DNA from: Caldifarciminota bacterium
Lineage (GTDB): Bacteria > Hydrothermota > Tepidihabitantia > Tepidihabitantales > Tepidihabitantaceae
Assembly: GCA_011049385.1 (NCBI GenBank)
Contig: DSBX01000144.1
Coordinates: 1-6,202, forward strand
DNA: 6,202 nt
Reading direction: 5' to 3'
This document shows, in pieces, positions 1-5,687 of the stretch; the first letter of the stretch is position 1; each line of letters opens with the position of its first letter. Both the position numbers and the translations under genes were made by a program. The notes below the pieces were generated by a model. The model was not told the DNA's origin. It searched no databases and worked only from the letters and a program-made list of their open reading frames with translations.

Positions 1-68
1 AGGCAGAGAAATCGGAACCCGCAAACTACCTCCGAAACCCAAACCAAGGCCCAAACCCCGACGGACGG
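1..68. other. T-poor, A/C-rich low-complexity upstream stretch, no gene recognised
   Basis: These bases contain only about three T residues on the plus strand and hold two copies of CCCAAACC (38-45 and 50-57), so composition differs sharply from the genes that follow. All three plus frames are open from the window edge, ending at TGA codons at 73-75, 98-100 and 117-119. Their translations are low-complexity (Q/T-rich in frame 1, P/K/R-rich in frame 2) and resemble no family I know. The stretch could be the extreme 3' end of an upstream gene, but intergenic low-complexity DNA is more likely. Confidence 0.4.
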
Positions 69-113
69 GCTATGACGTTTTCGCTGTGCATCAGCTATGA
101 CGTTTTCGCTGTG
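69..113 (+). repeat. Two perfect tandem copies of a 20-bp sequence, 5-bp spacer
   Basis: The sequence GCTATGACGTTTTCGCTGTG occurs at 69-88 and again, without mismatch, at 94-113, separated by CATCA. The period of 25 bp is not a multiple of three, so this is unlikely to be a repeat within a protein. It lies about 55-100 bp upstream of the tRNA promoter -35 box. It could be a pair of protein-binding sites or the remnant of a longer tandem array. Two and a half helical turns per period would put the copies on roughly opposite DNA faces, which slightly disfavours a classical cooperative operator. Function is unknown. Confidence 0.85.
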
Positions 114-134
114 GTTTGACACACGCAGACACAT

Positions 135-161
135 CCACGGTAGACCGGTCCGGTTCCGTGG
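135..161. promoter_or_regulatory. Interrupted dyad just upstream of the tRNA promoter, possible operator
   Basis: CCACGG (135-140) is the reverse complement of CCGTGG (156-161). Between them, ACCGG (144-148) and CCGGT (150-154) form a second inverted repeat around T149. The outer and inner arms are offset by two bases, so the dyad is imperfect overall. It ends six bases before the -35 hexamer, a usual place for an activator or repressor site. In GC-rich DNA, short dyads also occur by chance, so a regulatory role is only inferred. Confidence 0.35.
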
Positions 162-166
162 GTTGT

Positions 167-194
167 TTGACTTGGGCGGACGCGGTCATATAAT
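167..194 (+). promoter_or_regulatory. Sigma-70-type promoter for tRNA-Arg and probably the genes downstream
   Basis: The -35 box TTGACT (167-172) and the -10 box TATAAT (189-194) are separated by 16 bp. The -10 matches consensus fully and the -35 matches five of six positions. Transcription should start near 201-202, only two or three bases before the mature tRNA 5' end, so RNase P would remove a very short leader. The island of A/T in GC-rich surroundings makes the -10 stand out. With no terminator after the tRNA, this promoter probably also drives the TPR gene, the thioredoxin-like gene and guaB. Confidence 0.85.
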
Positions 195-203
195 CCTCCA
201 AGC

Positions 204-277
204 GCCCCTGTAGCTCAGATGGATAGAGCGACGGTTTCCTAAACCGTAGGTCAGGCGTTCGAATCGCCTCAGGGGTA
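204..277 (+). tRNA. tRNA-Arg (anticodon CCT, reads AGG)
   Basis: A complete cloverleaf can be drawn. The acceptor stem is 204-210 with 270-276, including a G-U first pair that is common in this isoacceptor. The D stem is 213-216 with 226-229. The anticodon stem is 231-235 with 243-247, enclosing loop TTCCTAA with anticodon CCT at 238-240. The T stem is 253-257 with 265-269 around TTCGAAT. Base 277 is the A discriminator, and CCA is not encoded. The anticodon assigns it to arginine AGG codons. Its 3' end is only 20 bases before the ATG of the following protein gene, so the tRNA must be cut out of a longer RNA if the two share a transcript. Confidence 0.97.
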
Positions 278-297
278 CATCCTGGAGAGAATTTAGA

Positions 298-1002
298 ATG
301 AAGAAATATCGCACAAAGCACAGGGTCAGCAAGGCCGACCTGAGGCCGGACCGGTTTCAGCAGTTCACCGAGAAGGTGGCCGAGTTGTACTATCGGGACC
401 GGCAGAGGTTTCTGATTGTCGCCGGGGTGGTACTGGTGGCCATTGTTGGACTGGTCTTCGTAATCCAGAACCGGGCCGGAGGCAATGGTGTGAATACTGA
501 GGCCCAGCTTCGGTTCACCGAAGGCCTGGGTATGTTCAGCCAGGGGATGTTCGATGAGGCGGAAGAGACATTTCGCGACGTCGCGCAACGGTTCGGCCGC
601 GACGACGCAGGCATCCGGGCACGCTATTATCTCGGCCAGATTCACTTCCACAACCGGCGGTTCGAGGAGGCCCGGGCCGAGTTCGAGCGCTTCCTGAAGG
701 CGAAACCGAATGACCCGGTGCTGGCGCCCGGGGCCTTGACCGGCGTTGCGGACTGCCATGAGGAGACCGGCAATCACCTGAAGGCGGCCGAGACGTACGA
801 GCGGGTCTGGCATCGGTACCCGGACTGGCCGCTGGCTTCGGATGCGGCACTGGCCGCAGGCCGGAATTTCGCGGAAGCGGGCGCGTTCGATCGCGCGGAG
901 CGGCTGTACCAGGCGATGCTGGACAAGGAGCCGGTGGGCGAGTTGGCCGAGAACCTGAAGTTGCAGTTGAGTTTCGTCCAGACTCTGAAGGAGAAGTTCT
1001 AA
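298..1002 (+). CDS. Membrane-anchored tetratricopeptide-repeat protein
   Basis: The 234-residue product starts with a basic tail (1-37), has one hydrophobic segment at about 38-56, and ends in an alpha-helical region of about 175 residues. That region shows TPR-like helix pairs at roughly 67-100, 104-137, 142-175 and 180-213, with typical A/G-Y-F-A spacing such as MFDEAEETF and RFEEARAEF. The layout (short cytoplasmic N-terminus, one helix, extracytoplasmic TPR domain) resembles YfgM and related anchored TPR proteins. These act as protein-protein scaffolds in envelope assembly, but no partner is identifiable here. The ATG at 298 is supported by GGAGAG at 284-289, eight bases upstream. The gene follows the tRNA by 20 bases and probably shares its promoter. 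All three AGG arginine codons (9, 16, 37) are in the first 37 codons. The fold and topology are fairly sure; the function is not. Confidence 0.9.
   Translation: MKKYRTKHRVSKADLRPDRFQQFTEKVAELYYRDRQRFLIVAGVVLVAIVGLVFVIQNRAGGNGVNTEAQLRFTEGLGMFSQGMFDEAEETFRDVAQRFGRDDAGIRARYYLGQIHFHNRRFEEARAEFERFLKAKPNDPVLAPGALTGVADCHEETGNHLKAAETYERVWHRYPDWPLASDAALAAGRNFAEAGAFDRAERLYQAMLDKEPVGELAENLKLQLSFVQTLKEKF
988..993 (+). promoter_or_regulatory. Possible Shine-Dalgarno for a non-standard start of the thioredoxin-like gene
   Basis: AAGGAG lies inside the last codons of the TPR gene, 11 bases before an ATC codon at 1005 that is in frame with the next gene. No ATG, GTG or TTG exists in that frame between here and the TTG at 1071. 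It may simply be Lys-Glu codons, but it is the best ribosome-binding sequence available for the downstream frame. Confidence 0.25.
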
Positions 1003-1070
1003 GCATCAACCCGGGCATCGGTTCCCGCGCCGATTGGGAGAGCACTGCGAGCGGCCGCCTGCGGGCGGTC

Positions 1071-1520
1071 TTGCTCTTGGCGGTGGTGTTGCTTGCGGCG
1101 TGCGGGCCGCGTCCCCCGGTCGCGTTCAACTGGACCGCCGATTTCCGCACGGTCGCCGGGGAGCCTTTCGAGCTTGAGGACCGGGGACTGCCGGTCCTGC
1201 TGGTATTCTGGAGTCCGTGGGCTCAGCCGTGCATGCCGCTCCTGCGCGATATCGGTGTACTGGCGGACCGCGCGCAGGTCGTCACCGTAATGGTTGATGC
1301 GTTTCAGCCCGAGATAGACCGTTTCGTGGCCGGGGACCTGCTCGTGGTCGTGCCTGCCGCCGATACCGTGCCCGCCCGCTATCGGGTCGAGTTACTGCCG
1401 ACCGTGCTGCTGCTTGATGGACGGGGCCGGATCAACGTGCGCTTCGAGGGCTACGGTACTGATATGGTCGAGGCAATCGGTCAGGTACCGGAGTTGCCCG
1501 CGAAGCGCGGGGAGGATTAG
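1071..1520 (+). CDS. Thioredoxin-fold lipoprotein-like protein with degenerate CXXC (WAQPC)
   Basis: Counting from the TTG at 1071, the 149-residue product begins with a hydrophobic segment ending in lipobox-like LLAAC (Cys11). It continues into a thioredoxin-like domain of TlpA/peroxiredoxin type at about 25-140. The strand LLVFWSPW runs into the active-site position, where WAQPC (50-54) replaces the usual WCxPC: the first, attacking cysteine is Ala51 and only Cys54 remains. The cis-proline motif LLPT (Pro110) and the following LLLDGRGR strand are kept. Ordinary disulfide exchange is therefore unlikely; a binding or one-cysteine role is possible. The start is uncertain. TTG 1071 leaves no basic n-region, CTG 1059 would add MRAV, and ATC 1005 would give a 32-residue signal with three arginines before the cysteine. 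The gene lies between the TPR gene and guaB, and its TAG touches the guaB ATG. Confidence 0.8.
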   Translation: MLLAVVLLAACGPRPPVAFNWTADFRTVAGEPFELEDRGLPVLLVFWSPWAQPCMPLLRDIGVLADRAQVVTVMVDAFQPEIDRFVAGDLLVVVPAADTVPARYRVELLPTVLLLDGRGRINVRFEGYGTDMVEAIGQVPELPAKRGED

Positions 1521-2981
1521 ATGAGAGTGAAGGAAGCGTTGACTTTCGATGACGTCCTGCTGGTTCCACGGCGGTCCGGGGTTCTTCCGGCCGGGGTGCG
1601 GCTGAATTCCCGCTTCACCCGGGGCATCGTGATGAAACTGCCACTGGTGAGTGCGGCAATGGATACCGTGACCGAGCACCGGATGGCGATCGCGCTGGCC
1701 CGGGCCGGCGGCATCGGCGTCATCCACAAGAACATGACCGTCGAACAGCAGTCGAACCAGGTCGTGAAGGTGAAGCGGGTCGAGAGTTCGATGGTCGTGG
1801 ACCCGATAACGGTCACCGCCGACCGGACCATCGGCCAGGCCAGGGAACTGATGGTGGACTACGGCATCTCCGGCCTGCCGGTGGTTGACGGGAAGGGTCG
1901 GCTGGTCGGCATCCTGACCAAGCGGGACCTCTTGTTCGAAGACGACAACACCAGGACCGTGGGCGAAGTGATGTCCGCCGGGGAACTGGTGACCGCGCCG
2001 GTCGGGACCACACTCAAGCGGGCGCGGGACATTCTGCGCCGGCACCGGGTCGAGAAACTGCCGATCGTGGACCGGCGCGGGGTACTGCGCGGACTGGTTA
2101 CGACCAAGGATATCATCAAACAGCTTGAGTTCCCGAACGCAACGGTGGACGAGCGCCGGCGCCTCCGGGTCGCGGCCGCGGTTGGCGTCGGGCGGGACGG
2201 CCGGGATCGGGCCGCGGCGTTGGCTGCGGCCGAGGTTGACGCGCTGGTCGTGGACACCGCGCACGGCCATTCCGACAACGTCATCGAGATGGTGCGCTGG
2301 CTGAGGCGGAGCTGGCCTTCCCTGCAGATTGTCGCGGGGAACGCCGCTACCGTCGAGGGCGCAGCCGAACTGGCCCGGGCCGGGGCTGATGCGGTAAAGG
2401 TCGGGGTCGGGCCGGGTTCAATCTGTACGACCCGGGTCGTCGCCGGCGTGGGTGTGCCTCAACTCACCGCGATCACCGACTGCGTCAAGGCGTTGGGCCG
2501 CCGGGTGCCGGTTATCGCCGACGGCGGCGTTCGGTTCTCAGGCGATGTTGCCAAGGCGCTGGCCGCAGGCGCGAGTTCGGTGATGATGGGCAACCTGCTG
2601 GCCGGGACCGACGAGAGCCCGGGCGAGGACATCCTGCTCGAAGGCCGGCGCTACAAGGTCTATCGGGGAATGGGCTCGATTGACGCGATGCGGGCCGGCT
2701 CCGCGGACCGGTACAGCCAGGAAGGCGCCGGCAAGCTAGTGGCCGAGGGCGTGGTCGGCCGGGTGCCGTACCGGGGGATGGCGGCCGAGGTGCTGTTCCA
2801 GCTCGAAGGCGGCCTGCGTTCGAGCATGGCCTACTGCGGATGCCGGACCCTGGCCGAGTTCCGGCGGCGGGCGAAGTTCGTCCGGGTGACCGGCGCGGGT
2901 CTCCAGGAGAGTCACCCCCACGACATCACCATCACCAAGGAAGCGCCCAACTACGAGTTGGGCGACCGCAACAAATCCTGA
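1521..2981 (+). CDS. guaB: Inosine-5'-monophosphate dehydrogenase
   Basis: This cytosolic enzyme oxidises IMP to XMP with NAD+, the committed step of GMP synthesis. The 486-residue length is normal for bacteria. The N-terminus LTFDDVLLVPRRS and the SAAMDTVTE segment (44-52) begin the TIM barrel. A pair of CBS domains is inserted at about 93-146 and 152-203. The catalytic loop GVGPGSICTT puts the nucleophile at Cys302. IADGGVRFSGD (332-342) and MMGN (355-358) bind the phosphate, YRGMGS is at 381-386, and the flap Arg-Tyr pair is in DRY (396-398). The ATG at 1521 follows directly on the preceding TAG, with GGGGAGG at 1509-1515, five bases upstream, so translation is probably coupled to the lipoprotein gene. 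The CBS pair suggests allosteric control by purine nucleotides, as in the family. I see no truncation or missing key residue. Confidence 0.98.
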   Translation: MRVKEALTFDDVLLVPRRSGVLPAGVRLNSRFTRGIVMKLPLVSAAMDTVTEHRMAIALARAGGIGVIHKNMTVEQQSNQVVKVKRVESSMVVDPITVTADRTIGQARELMVDYGISGLPVVDGKGRLVGILTKRDLLFEDDNTRTVGEVMSAGELVTAPVGTTLKRARDILRRHRVEKLPIVDRRGVLRGLVTTKDIIKQLEFPNATVDERRRLRVAAAVGVGRDGRDRAAALAAAEVDALVVDTAHGHSDNVIEMVRWLRRSWPSLQIVAGNAATVEGAAELARAGADAVKVGVGPGSICTTRVVAGVGVPQLTAITDCVKALGRRVPVIADGGVRFSGDVAKALAAGASSVMMGNLLAGTDESPGEDILLEGRRYKVYRGMGSIDAMRAGSADRYSQEGAGKLVAEGVVGRVPYRGMAAEVLFQLEGGLRSSMAYCGCRTLAEFRRRAKFVRVTGAGLQESHPHDITITKEAPNYELGDRNKS

Positions 2982-2998
2982 TTTCAGACGCGAATGGT

Positions 2999-3026
2999 GA
3001 AGCGGGGGCTGTACGGCCCCCGCTTC
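2999..3026. terminator. Hairpin between convergent genes, possible bidirectional terminator
   Basis: An 11-bp perfect GC-rich stem (GAAGCGGGGGC at 2999-3009 with its complement at 3016-3026) encloses a 6-base loop. It lies 17 bases after the guaB stop and 15 bases beyond the malic-enzyme stop, as expected for a shared transcription end. Neither side has a run of Ts right after the stem, so efficiency as an intrinsic terminator is doubtful. It may instead stop RNA decay from the 3' end. Confidence 0.6.
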
Positions 3027-3041
3027 CACTAAGGGTCGAGG

Positions 3042-4394
3042 CTAGTCGGCGGGCGCCTCGGGAATGAAGCCTTCCTTCATCATGCTCTGGACCAGTTCGC
3101 GCGCGTTCTTGATGGTCGCGCTGGCCTTGGCGAGCAGTTCTTCGCGGGTCATCGTGATGCGGGCGACGCCCTGTTCGATGGCCTTCATCCCGACCGCGAC
3201 CGCCTCGCGCGGGAAGACCTCCCAGTCGTCCATCGTCGGCACGAGGTAGTCGGCGCGCAGGCCGCGGTCCTCGGCGACCTTGGCCAGTTCCAGCGCGGCT
3301 GCGATGCACATTTCGTCGGTGATGGTCCGGGCGTTGACGTCGAGCGCACCCCGGAAGATACCCGGAAAGCCGAGCGAGTTGTTGACCTGGTTCGGGAAGT
3401 CGCTGCGGCCGGTGGCAACGACCGCGGCCCCGGCTTCGAGAGCCTCCCAGGGCCAGATTTCCGGCACCGGGTTGGCGCAGACGAAGACGACGGCATCCTT
3501 CGCCATCGCGCTTATCCATTCCGGCTTGACGATATCCGGACCGGGGGTAGACAAAGCGATGAGTACGTCCGCGTCCTTCATCGCGTCGGCGATCGTGCCG
3601 CGCTCGTTCCACTTGTTCGAGATGTTGCACATGTGCCACTTCTCTTTGAACTTCTCTTGGAGTTCGGTGCGGCCCTTGTGGAGCGTGCCCTTCGAGTCGC
3701 ACATGACGATGTTGTCGGGCGAGACGCCGCCCTTGATACAGACGCGGGAGATGGCGATGTTCGAGGCACCGGCGCCGAGCATCGCGACCTTAACCTTGGC
3801 GATGTCCTTGCCCACGAACTTGAGCGCGTTGACGAGCCCGGCATAGGTCACCGCGGCGGTGCCCTGCTGGTCGTCGTGCCAGACCGGCACATCCATCTCT
3901 TCACGGAGCGTATCGAGAATCCGGAAGCACTTGGGCATCGCGATATCTTCGAGGTTGAAGCCGCCAAAGGACGGTTCGAGCAGTTTTGCGGTACGGATGA
4001 ACTCGTCCGGGTCCTTGGTGCGAAGGGCTATCGGAACGCAGTCAACACCGCCCAGATACTTGAAGAGGATCGCCTTGCCTTCCATTACCGGCATCGAGGC
4101 CTCGGGCCCGATGTCGCCGAGTCCGAGCACCCGGGTGCCGTCGGTCAAGACGCAGATGGTATTGGCCCGGTTGGTATGCACAAACGACTTCTCGGGATTT
4201 GCCTGGATGTCCTTGCAGGGTGCGGCGACGCCCGGGGTGTACCAGATGGCGAAGTCATTGAAGTCGCGGATACAGCACTTCGGTACGGTCTGGTACTTGC
4301 CCTTGTAGAACGGGTGCAGGACCATTGCGTCCTGCGCGGGCCTGTGGGCTTTAGCTTTGAGTTGCTCGATCTCCTGCGGAGACAGCTTCTTCAC
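3042..4394 (-). CDS. Malic enzyme (oxaloacetate-decarboxylating malate dehydrogenase, NAD(P)-dependent)
   Basis: The enzyme decarboxylates malate to pyruvate and CO2 while reducing NAD+ or NADP+ in the cytosol. The 450-residue product has the N-terminal catalytic domain, with YTPGVA (52-57, catalytic Tyr52), LTDGTRVLGLGDIG (83-96), EGKA with catalytic Lys107, NLED (147-150) and the metal site HDDQQGTA (173-180). The NAD(P) domain follows, with LGAGASN (206-212) and later GRSDFPNQVNN (329-339). It has no phosphotransacetylase-like C-terminal domain, unlike E. coli MaeB, so it is the short single-module type. Asp233 after the second Rossmann strand could favour NAD+, but cofactor choice cannot be settled by eye. 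The start is GTG at 4394, preceded by AAAGGAG; its first two codons overlap the stop of the transporter gene (shared GTGA). The reading frame stays open far upstream, antisense to transporter sequence in another frame, but that extension is not coding. Confidence 0.96.
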   Translation of the reverse strand: MKKLSPQEIEQLKAKAHRPAQDAMVLHPFYKGKYQTVPKCCIRDFNDFAIWYTPGVAAPCKDIQANPEKSFVHTNRANTICVLTDGTRVLGLGDIGPEASMPVMEGKAILFKYLGGVDCVPIALRTKDPDEFIRTAKLLEPSFGGFNLEDIAMPKCFRILDTLREEMDVPVWHDDQQGTAAVTYAGLVNALKFVGKDIAKVKVAMLGAGASNIAISRVCIKGGVSPDNIVMCDSKGTLHKGRTELQEKFKEKWHMCNISNKWNERGTIADAMKDADVLIALSTPGPDIVKPEWISAMAKDAVVFVCANPVPEIWPWEALEAGAAVVATGRSDFPNQVNNSLGFPGIFRGALDVNARTITDEMCIAAALELAKVAEDRGLRADYLVPTMDDWEVFPREAVAVGMKAIEQGVARITMTREELLAKASATIKNARELVQSMMKEGFIPEAPAD

Positions 4395-5647
4395 GATGCG
4401 GGACTCCTTTCGACACAGGTAGGCCGGACTTTGGGAGCCGGCGGTTTGACGAACCCGATCAGCACACCCGCGACGATACACAGCGCGCCGGTCAGGATGA
4501 ACGCGAAATTGTAGTTGCCGGTGAGTTCGAGCACCCGGGGCGCGAAGATGTTGGAAAGCAGGCCACCGAAGCCGTAGGCGGTAAAGACAAAGCCGTAGTT
4601 GAGGCCGACGTGAGTGGTGCCGTAGAAGTCGGCGGTCACCGCCGGGTAGAGCGCGAGGTAGCCGCCGAAGGTCGCGCCGACGAGCGCGATGCCGATCCAG
4701 TAGACGAAAGGCGCGGCCGGGATGAGGAAGTAGCCGAAAACCGCGATGCCGTTGATGAGGTACATTATCGTCAGCGTCCTGGTTCGGCCGATGCTGTCCG
4801 AGATCCGGCCCCAGAAGACCCGGCCGAGGCCGTTGGAGATGGCCAGCACGCTGACCCCGAGGGCCGCAGTCGTGGGGTTGAGGCCGGCGAGTTCCTGACC
4901 GATGGGCGAGGTCTGGCCGATCATCATCAGGCCGGCGGCGCAACCGGCAAAGTAGAGCAGCCAGATTATCCAGAACTGGCCGGTGGCAAGCATCTGGGCG
5001 AGAGTGTAGTCGGTCCGAACCACCTTGCCGGGAGCGGGCTTCGGGGGGCTCCACCCGACCGGGCAGTAGCCGGCGGGCGGGTTGCGCAGAATCAGGCCGC
5101 CGACGACGATGAGTACGAGGTAGGCGATGCCGAGCCAGCGGAAGGTGGCGAAGATGCCAACCGCCGGGCTGTCAATCATCGCCCGGGCAAGGGGGGCGAC
5201 GATGAGCGCGCCCGCGCCGAAGCCGGCGACGGAGAGGCCGGTGATAAGCCCGCGCTTGTCCGGGAACCACTTGACACCCGCGGCAATCGGGCAGACGTAG
5301 GCGAAACCGATGCCGATGCCGGAGATGATGCCGTAGGCGACGATAAGCATGGTGATGTCCCGGGCGAAGCTGGCGAGAATCATCCCGGCAGCAAGTAGCA
5401 TGCCGCCGAAGATCGCGACCGCCTTCGGGCCGAGCTTGTCCTGCATCCGACCGCCGGCAACGGTCGCCAGCGCGAAGAAGATGAGGACGAAGGAGAACGG
5501 CAGAGAAGCCTGCGTCGGGGTGATGTTGATGGCGTCCTGGAGGGGCACGCGGAACACGCTCCAAGCGTAGATGGCGCCGAGCGAAAGCTGGATCATGATT
5601 GCGCCGACGACAATCAGCCAGCGGTTGAAGAGCTTGCCTTCACTCAT
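4391..5647 (-). CDS. OFA-family major facilitator transporter (oxalate/formate antiporter type)
   Basis: The 418-residue inner-membrane protein has about twelve hydrophobic helices. OFA features include IQLSLGAIYAWSVF in helix 1 (19-32), the MFS loop motif GGRMQDKLGPK (65-75), its second-half counterpart GRISDSIGRTR (280-290), and the family-typical segment RNPPAGYCPVGW (188-199) in the central loop. Arg276 in NGLGRVFWG matches the helix-8 arginine used by OxlT for oxalate. The helix-11 position that is lysine in OxlT appears to be Tyr358 in TAYGFGG, so oxalate is not the likely substrate and a monocarboxylate is more plausible. This alignment is from memory. The ATG at 5647 follows GGAGG (5655-5659) by seven bases. 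The gene is downstream of acs and overlaps the malic-enzyme start by 4 bp, which points to an organic acid linked to acetate, malate or pyruvate. Confidence 0.93.
   Translation of the reverse strand: MSEGKLFNRWLIVVGAIMIQLSLGAIYAWSVFRVPLQDAINITPTQASLPFSFVLIFFALATVAGGRMQDKLGPKAVAIFGGMLLAAGMILASFARDITMLIVAYGIISGIGIGFAYVCPIAAGVKWFPDKRGLITGLSVAGFGAGALIVAPLARAMIDSPAVGIFATFRWLGIAYLVLIVVGGLILRNPPAGYCPVGWSPPKPAPGKVVRTDYTLAQMLATGQFWIIWLLYFAGCAAGLMMIGQTSPIGQELAGLNPTTAALGVSVLAISNGLGRVFWGRISDSIGRTRTLTIMYLINGIAVFGYFLIPAAPFVYWIGIALVGATFGGYLALYPAVTADFYGTTHVGLNYGFVFTAYGFGGLLSNIFAPRVLELTGNYNFAFILTGALCIVAGVLIGFVKPPAPKVRPTCVERSPAS
4404..4410 (-). promoter_or_regulatory. Shine-Dalgarno that fixes the GTG start of malic enzyme
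   Basis: On the minus strand AAAGGAG lies nine bases before GTG 4394 and within the last codons of the transporter gene. It explains why the malic enzyme should start with GTG as MKKLSPQ rather than at a distant upstream codon, and it supports translational coupling through the 4-bp overlap. Confidence 0.85.
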
Positions 5648-5687
5648 TGGGGAGCCTCCGTGGAGAACGGTCGGGTCAGTAGAAACG

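Noticed and set aside
69..113. CRISPR array
   Set aside because: There are only two copies with a 5-bp spacer, far shorter than CRISPR spacers, and no cas genes are nearby.
116..146. Second promoter with TTGACA at 116-121
   Set aside because: The -35 is perfect, but the best -10 (TAGACC at 141-146, 19-bp spacing) is poor, and the 167-194 promoter is much better placed.
260..280. Integration site (att) in the tRNA 3' end
   Set aside because: No second copy of the tRNA 3' end, integrase or phage gene is visible in the window.
91..813. Long minus-strand open frame covering the tRNA and the TPR gene
   Set aside because: Its C-terminal part, with RTPDLRFRKPSLYPSEL, is the antisense reading of the tRNA, a well-known false protein. 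The rest is the shadow of the TPR gene with G/C-biased codons, and no ribosome-binding site or family match is seen.
1017..1034. Terminator hairpin (ATCGG/CCGAT) after the TPR gene
   Set aside because: The stem is only 5 bp with an 8-base loop and no T run, and it lies inside the open frame of the next gene.
1392..2270. Minus-strand open frame of about 290 codons opposite guaB
   Set aside because: guaB is intact with all catalytic motifs. The antisense product is rich in H, P, R and D, as expected from GC-rich codon bias, and has no recognisable domain.
4395..5054. Upstream extension of the malic-enzyme frame giving a 670-residue protein
   Set aside because: The added part is an out-of-frame reading of the transporter gene on the same strand, rich in R, P and H. 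The GTG at 4394 with AAAGGAG gives a family-typical start.
3633..5398. Long plus-strand open frames opposite malic enzyme and the transporter
   Set aside because: Both are antisense shadows of well-conserved genes with biased composition and lack ribosome-binding sites and family features.
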